Positions 21,537 through 24,166 of a DNA stretch of 24,166 bases are shown one piece after another. The notes beneath the pieces were generated by a model. The model saw nothing but the letters and a program-made list of their open reading frames with translations, searched no databases and was not told the origin of the DNA. Made by a program: the position numbers and the translations under genes. The stretch comes from an archaeon. GTDB lineage: Archaea > Nanobdellota > Nanobdellia > Pacearchaeales > GW2011-AR1. Within the stretch, counting starts at the first letter, position 1; each line of letters starts with the position of its first letter. The stretch spans positions 1-24,166 of the forward strand of contig DAHVOT010000004.1 of the NCBI GenBank assembly GCA_027318675.1, written 5' to 3'.

Positions 21537-22174
21537 TAATAGTGAAAGAAAATTTATCTATCTTTGGCGAAAATATAGAAGAAGAAATCCTCAAACAGAT
21601 ATGCACACAATATCTCACAGTAAAAGAATTTTTTGAAGAAAAAGAGGAATTGCAAATACGAATAATTCTATGTTCAAATAAAGAAGAATTAAAATTTTTT
21701 TCTGGATTAGATGAAATTGGAGAATCTACTACGGGTAGAGCAATAATTTCTGAGAACATTATTGTAATGTACACTCCGAAAGCAATAGAAGAAAATACCC
21801 CTAAGAAAAAAGAGAATTTCAGAGGAATTTTAGCTCATGAAATTACCCACTTATTTTATAATAAAAGAGGGTATCCTCAGAAACTTCAAGTGATTAATGA
21901 GGGTTTAGCCTCCTATATTCAATGGGTTGTGGTAAATAAAAAAGAATTCAATGAAGAACCTGATTTGAATAATTTTAATTTACTTCAGGAATATTCAAGA
22001 AATATATATAAAGAAGGACTATATTTAATAAATTACCTAATAAAAAAAGCAGAAAAATCTGCTTTATTTGAGTTTTTAGAAAAAATTAAATATTTCAAAG
22101 ATCAAGAAATATTAATGGAATTCAACAAATTATTAGATATAAAATTGAAAGGAGGTATAAATCAAGATGACTGA
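21533..22174 (+). CDS. Cytosolic HExxH metallopeptidase of the radical SAM operon
   Basis: This 213-residue protein has a zinc-binding helix LAHEITHLFY (H102, E103, H106) and a second helix VINEGLASYIQW whose E123 would be the third ligand. This is the gluzincin arrangement (clan MA). No signal peptide or membrane segment is seen, so it acts in the cytoplasm. Position between a radical SAM/SPASM enzyme and a Cys-rich peptide, with overlaps at both ends (4 and 8 nt), suggests that it trims the leader or otherwise matures the peptide. That is an inference from context, and degradation or immunity roles are possible. Confidence 0.8.
   Translation: MIIVKENLSIFGENIEEEILKQICTQYLTVKEFFEEKEELQIRIILCSNKEELKFFSGLDEIGESTTGRAIISENIIVMYTPKAIEENTPKKKENFRGILAHEITHLFYNKRGYPQKLQVINEGLASYIQWVVVNKKEFNEEPDLNNFNLLQEYSRNIYKEGLYLINYLIKKAEKSALFEFLEKIKYFKDQEILMEFNKLLDIKLKGGINQDD
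22151..22155 (+). promoter_or_regulatory. Strong Shine-Dalgarno before the Cys-rich peptide
   Basis: GGAGG lies within the end of the peptidase gene, 11 nt before ATG 22167. It is one of the two best ribosome binding sites in the window and suggests that the peptide is made in excess over the enzymes. Confidence 0.65.
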
Positions 22175-22340
22175 AAATTTAGTCGAGGCATTAAAAAAAG
22201 CTGAGATAATCGGATTAGAAGGCATAAATTGCAATGCAACCTGTGATAATATCTGTGATGATTTTTGCAATGATTGCGCAGGAGATGCTCCTATGAAACT
22301 TAAAACATACTCTCCTCAAGAAAACAAGTATAATAACTAA
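22167..22340 (+). CDS. Cys-rich 57-residue peptide, probable RiPP precursor
   Basis: The frame from ATG 22167 encodes 57 residues. Residues 1-19 (MTENLVEALKKAEIIGLEG) form an amphipathic, acidic leader-like helix. Residues 22-37 are CNATCDNICDDFCNDC, five cysteines with CX3CX3CX3CX2C spacing and Asp/Asn between them. A basic-polar tail follows (MKLKTYSPQENKYNN). This is the usual size and plan of ranthipeptide/sactipeptide-type precursors, where a radical SAM/SPASM enzyme links Cys sulfur to carbon of neighbouring residues. The gene overlaps the peptidase by 8 nt and has a strong Shine-Dalgarno. The regular Cys spacing also suits metal binding, so a small metal-binding protein is the alternative. 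Confidence 0.75.
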   Translation: MTENLVEALKKAEIIGLEGINCNATCDNICDDFCNDCAGDAPMKLKTYSPQENKYNN

Positions 22341-22395
22341 TTGAATATTGAATTAGAAAAAGATTTATAAAAAATAATTTATTAATTTTAATAGA

Positions 22396-22827
22396 ATGAG
22401 AGAAGAAAAAATAGAGAAAAATAAAAAGACTAAAGAATTAATAAAAAATTCATTAATGTTGTATTTTGGAACAATAATCTTTGTTGTTATTGTTATGCTT
22501 CTCTTTGGAGGAAAAATATTTTGGGATGCTCTTCTTTTAATAGTAATATTGGCGACAGTCATATTTGGGGCTATACTTCTTTCAGCGCTTTTCATTCAAA
22601 GGAAAAATCCAAAGGTATTTGATAAAGCTAATTCAGAAACAAATCAAAAAAAATGGAGAATGACAACTATTTTATTTGGGATATTTTTAATTATCTCTGG
22701 ATTTTATAATTATTTGACTAATTTTCACGACTCTTCCAGTTGGAAGTATCTTCTTTTACAAGTAGGTTTTGGAACATTTTCTATTCTTTGGGGAGTATAC
22801 TATAAGCGTAAGAAAAATAATTTGTAA
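22396..22827 (+). CDS. Four-helix membrane protein, unknown function
   Basis: This 143-residue protein has a charged N-terminus (MREEKIEKNKKTKELIKN), two close helices at about residues 20-42 and 45-67, then a basic loop (QRKNPKVFDKAN) and two further helices at about 88-107 and 116-134. It ends in a basic tail (YYKRKKNNL). No family is recognised. It has its own TATA box (TTTATAAAA, 22364-22372) 28 nt before the ATG, so it need not belong to the radical SAM operon, although it could still serve as an exporter or immunity partner. This is not supported by any motif. Confidence 0.6.
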   Translation: MREEKIEKNKKTKELIKNSLMLYFGTIIFVVIVMLLFGGKIFWDALLLIVILATVIFGAILLSALFIQRKNPKVFDKANSETNQKKWRMTTILFGIFLIISGFYNYLTNFHDSSSWKYLLLQVGFGTFSILWGVYYKRKKNNL

Positions 22828-22863
22828 AAAGATTTATAAAAGCGAGTTTGCTATATTATTATA

Positions 22864-24166
22864 ATGGATAGGAAAAGGGGTTTGATTAGTTTTATGCTTG
22901 TTTTTGCATTTGTAATTCTCTCATTGAGTTTAATTTCTTCAACAACATGTAGTGTTGTACCTATTGCTAGTTGTCCAGCCGTAAACACTGTTATGAAATT
23001 ATCTGCTCAAACAAATGCTCATGGAGAATTCTTGAATAATAATTATCCTTATGCATTATGCTGCTTTGGTATGACTTATTATACTGCTGCTGATAATGCC
23101 TCAATGCATGCATGCACTCCTACTGTTAGCAATAAAATTTTGGGATTGAGTTCTTCAACAAATGCTCATGCCGAAATTCGAAGTTTAAGTACCTATTCTA
23201 CAAACGTATGTTTTGGAAAAATGTCTTGTTCTTCTTCTATTACTGGTTCTTGCTCTGATCCTAATTTTCCCATTCAAGTAGCTTCATTAAGTGCAACTAC
23301 AAATGCTCATCTTGCACAATATTCTGGATATGGTAATGTAAAAATATGCTGTTCTGATGAAAGCGCAGTTTGTGGAAATAGTTTAATAGAAGATGGTGAA
23401 ACTTGTGATTGTGGTCTAGACGGAAGTTGTACAAGCTCAGAACTTGGAGGCGCTACATGTGCGAGTGTTTTAGGCCCAGGATATATAGGAACATTAAGCT
23501 GTACTCCTCCTCCAACAGGATGTGCATATAATACTGCTGGATGTTGTTTACCTGAAACAAATGCTCAATTTTGTACAAGACTAGGAAGAGAATGTGGAAG
23601 TTTAACTGCTTTAGATAATTGTGGAACATCAAGAACAGTTGCAAGTTGTGGAACATGTGTTTTACCTGAAACATGTCAGGGTGGAACTTGTGCTTGTATA
23701 GCTGAAACAGATGCTCAATTTTGTTCAAGATACGGAAGAACATGCGGAAGTTTAACTGCAGCAGATAACTGTGGAACAACAAGAACAGTTGCAAGTTGTG
23801 GAACATGCAACGATGCAAGTTTGTGTACAACTGATACATGTAATGCTGGTTCTTGTGTTTATACTCCTATAACCTGTAATGATGGAAATGTATGTACAGG
23901 AGATTCGTGTAATGCTTTAATTGGTTGTGTATATAATCCTTTAACTGGACCTGCTTGCACTGATGATGGAAATCCATGTACACTTGATTTATGTAGTGGG
24001 GGTTCATGTACTCATCCTGCTGTTTCAAATTGCTGTACATTAAATAGCCAATGTAATGATAATAATGCTTGTACAGCTCCAGATACATGTAATCTTGGGA
24101 CTCACACTTGTTCAAATCCTGCAATAAGTTCTTGTACTAACGGAGATGGGTGCTGTCCTTCTGGAT
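22864..24166 (+). CDS. Large secreted Cys-rich repeat protein, C-terminus cut by window edge
   Basis: The frame from ATG 22864 stays open to the end (434 codons). It starts MDRKRGLISFMLVFAFVILS, a signal peptide. Three copies of an LSxxTNAH motif (SAQTNAHGE, SSSTNAHAE, SATTNAHLA) follow in the first 160 residues, each before a Cys-bearing stretch. A near-duplicate of about 35 residues then occurs twice (DAQFCSRYGRTCGSLTAADN in the second copy, ending in RTVASCGTC). From about residue 318, repeats of the type CNDGNVCTGDSC resemble the Dicty_CTDC (slime mold) repeat. All this indicates an extracellular disulfide-rich stalk or adhesin (inference). A TATA box (TTTATAAA, 22833-22840) precedes it. 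Long minus-strand frames here are shadows. Confidence 0.8.
   Translation, partial: MDRKRGLISFMLVFAFVILSLSLISSTTCSVVPIASCPAVNTVMKLSAQTNAHGEFLNNNYPYALCCFGMTYYTAADNASMHACTPTVSNKILGLSSSTNAHAEIRSLSTYSTNVCFGKMSCSSSITGSCSDPNFPIQVASLSATTNAHLAQYSGYGNVKICCSDESAVCGNSLIEDGETCDCGLDGSCTSSELGGATCASVLGPGYIGTLSCTPPPTGCAYNTAGCCLPETNAQFCTRLGRECGSLTALDNCGTSRTVASCGTCVLPETCQGGTCACIAETDAQFCSRYGRTCGSLTAADNCGTTRTVASCGTCNDASLCTTDTCNAGSCVYTPITCNDGNVCTGDSCNALIGCVYNPLTGPACTDDGNPCTLDLCSGGSCTHPAVSNCCTLNSQCNDNNACTAPDTCNLGTHTCSNPAISSCTNGDGCCPSG

Noticed and set aside
23453..24124. Two long minus-strand frames opposite the Cys-rich secreted protein
   Set aside because: They are rich in His, Tyr, Gln and Phe, as expected from the antisense of Cys/Thr/Asn-rich repeats. 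They have no promoter, and the plus frame has a signal peptide and repeats.

Overview
The window looks like a piece of an AT-rich genome from a DPANN archaeon, probably of the Woesearchaeota/Pacearchaeota type. Support: archaeal information-processing genes (a Kae1 tRNA t6A enzyme, an archaeal-style YchF/OLA1 GTPase, an archaeal-fold S-adenosylmethionine synthetase relative, UPF0200, DUF167 and DUF192 proteins). Nearly every first gene of a transcription unit has an AT-rich TATA box centred about 24-28 nt before its start codon, so most mRNAs are probably leaderless. There are also class III (prepilin-like) signal sequences with a KKG or RKG cleavage site, and Cys-rich exported proteins with short repeats of a kind common in that group. 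The lineage is an inference from gene content and style; no rRNA is present.

Layout. 1-5.3 kb: mostly minus-strand genes. These are a partial YwbE-like/AlbA_2 (Schlafen-type) fusion, a small anchored protein, a prepilin-like protein, a SET-domain methyltransferase, a 42-residue acidic peptide, a UPF0316 membrane protein and a small membrane protein. A plus-strand pair follows (a secreted protein plus a four-helix membrane protein), then tRNA-Arg(GCG) and a disulfide-rich anchored protein. 5.3-11.8 kb: plus-strand housekeeping block with a UPF0200 kinase-like protein, YchF-type GTPase, two DUF167-like proteins, a zinc metallopeptidase, DUF192, a 46-residue basic protein, Kae1 and two prepilin-like genes. 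Three related hairpins with GTTCT/AGAAC arms lie at gene borders here, two of them beside local duplications of a gene end. 11.9-14 kb: RtcB RNA ligase (minus), a possible 37-residue ORF and an S51-type peptidase.

14-18.5 kb holds a compact divergent locus: an alanyl-tRNA-synthetase-like catalytic core overlapping a GT4-like glycosyltransferase on the minus strand, and an actinobacterial-type inositol-1-phosphate synthase overlapping a divergent S-adenosylmethionine synthetase paralogue on the plus strand. Inositol phosphate synthase + glycosyltransferase + tRNA-synthetase paralogue recalls the logic of mycothiol biosynthesis (Ino1, MshA, MshC). I infer an uncharacterised aminoacylated inositol-glycoside or similar small-molecule pathway.

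18.6-20.2 kb encodes a lipoprotein with a PKD-like domain and a C-terminal region with a Cys-His-Asp arrangement. 20.2-22.3 kb looks like a small RiPP operon: a radical SAM/SPASM enzyme, a cytosolic HExxH metallopeptidase and a 57-residue peptide with five regularly spaced cysteines (CX3CX3CX3CX2C), all overlapping. 22.4-24.2 kb has a membrane protein and the start of a large secreted Cys-rich repeat protein that runs off the end.

The two most promising undescribed systems are the radical SAM/Cys-rich peptide operon and the divergent inositol/aminoacyl locus.
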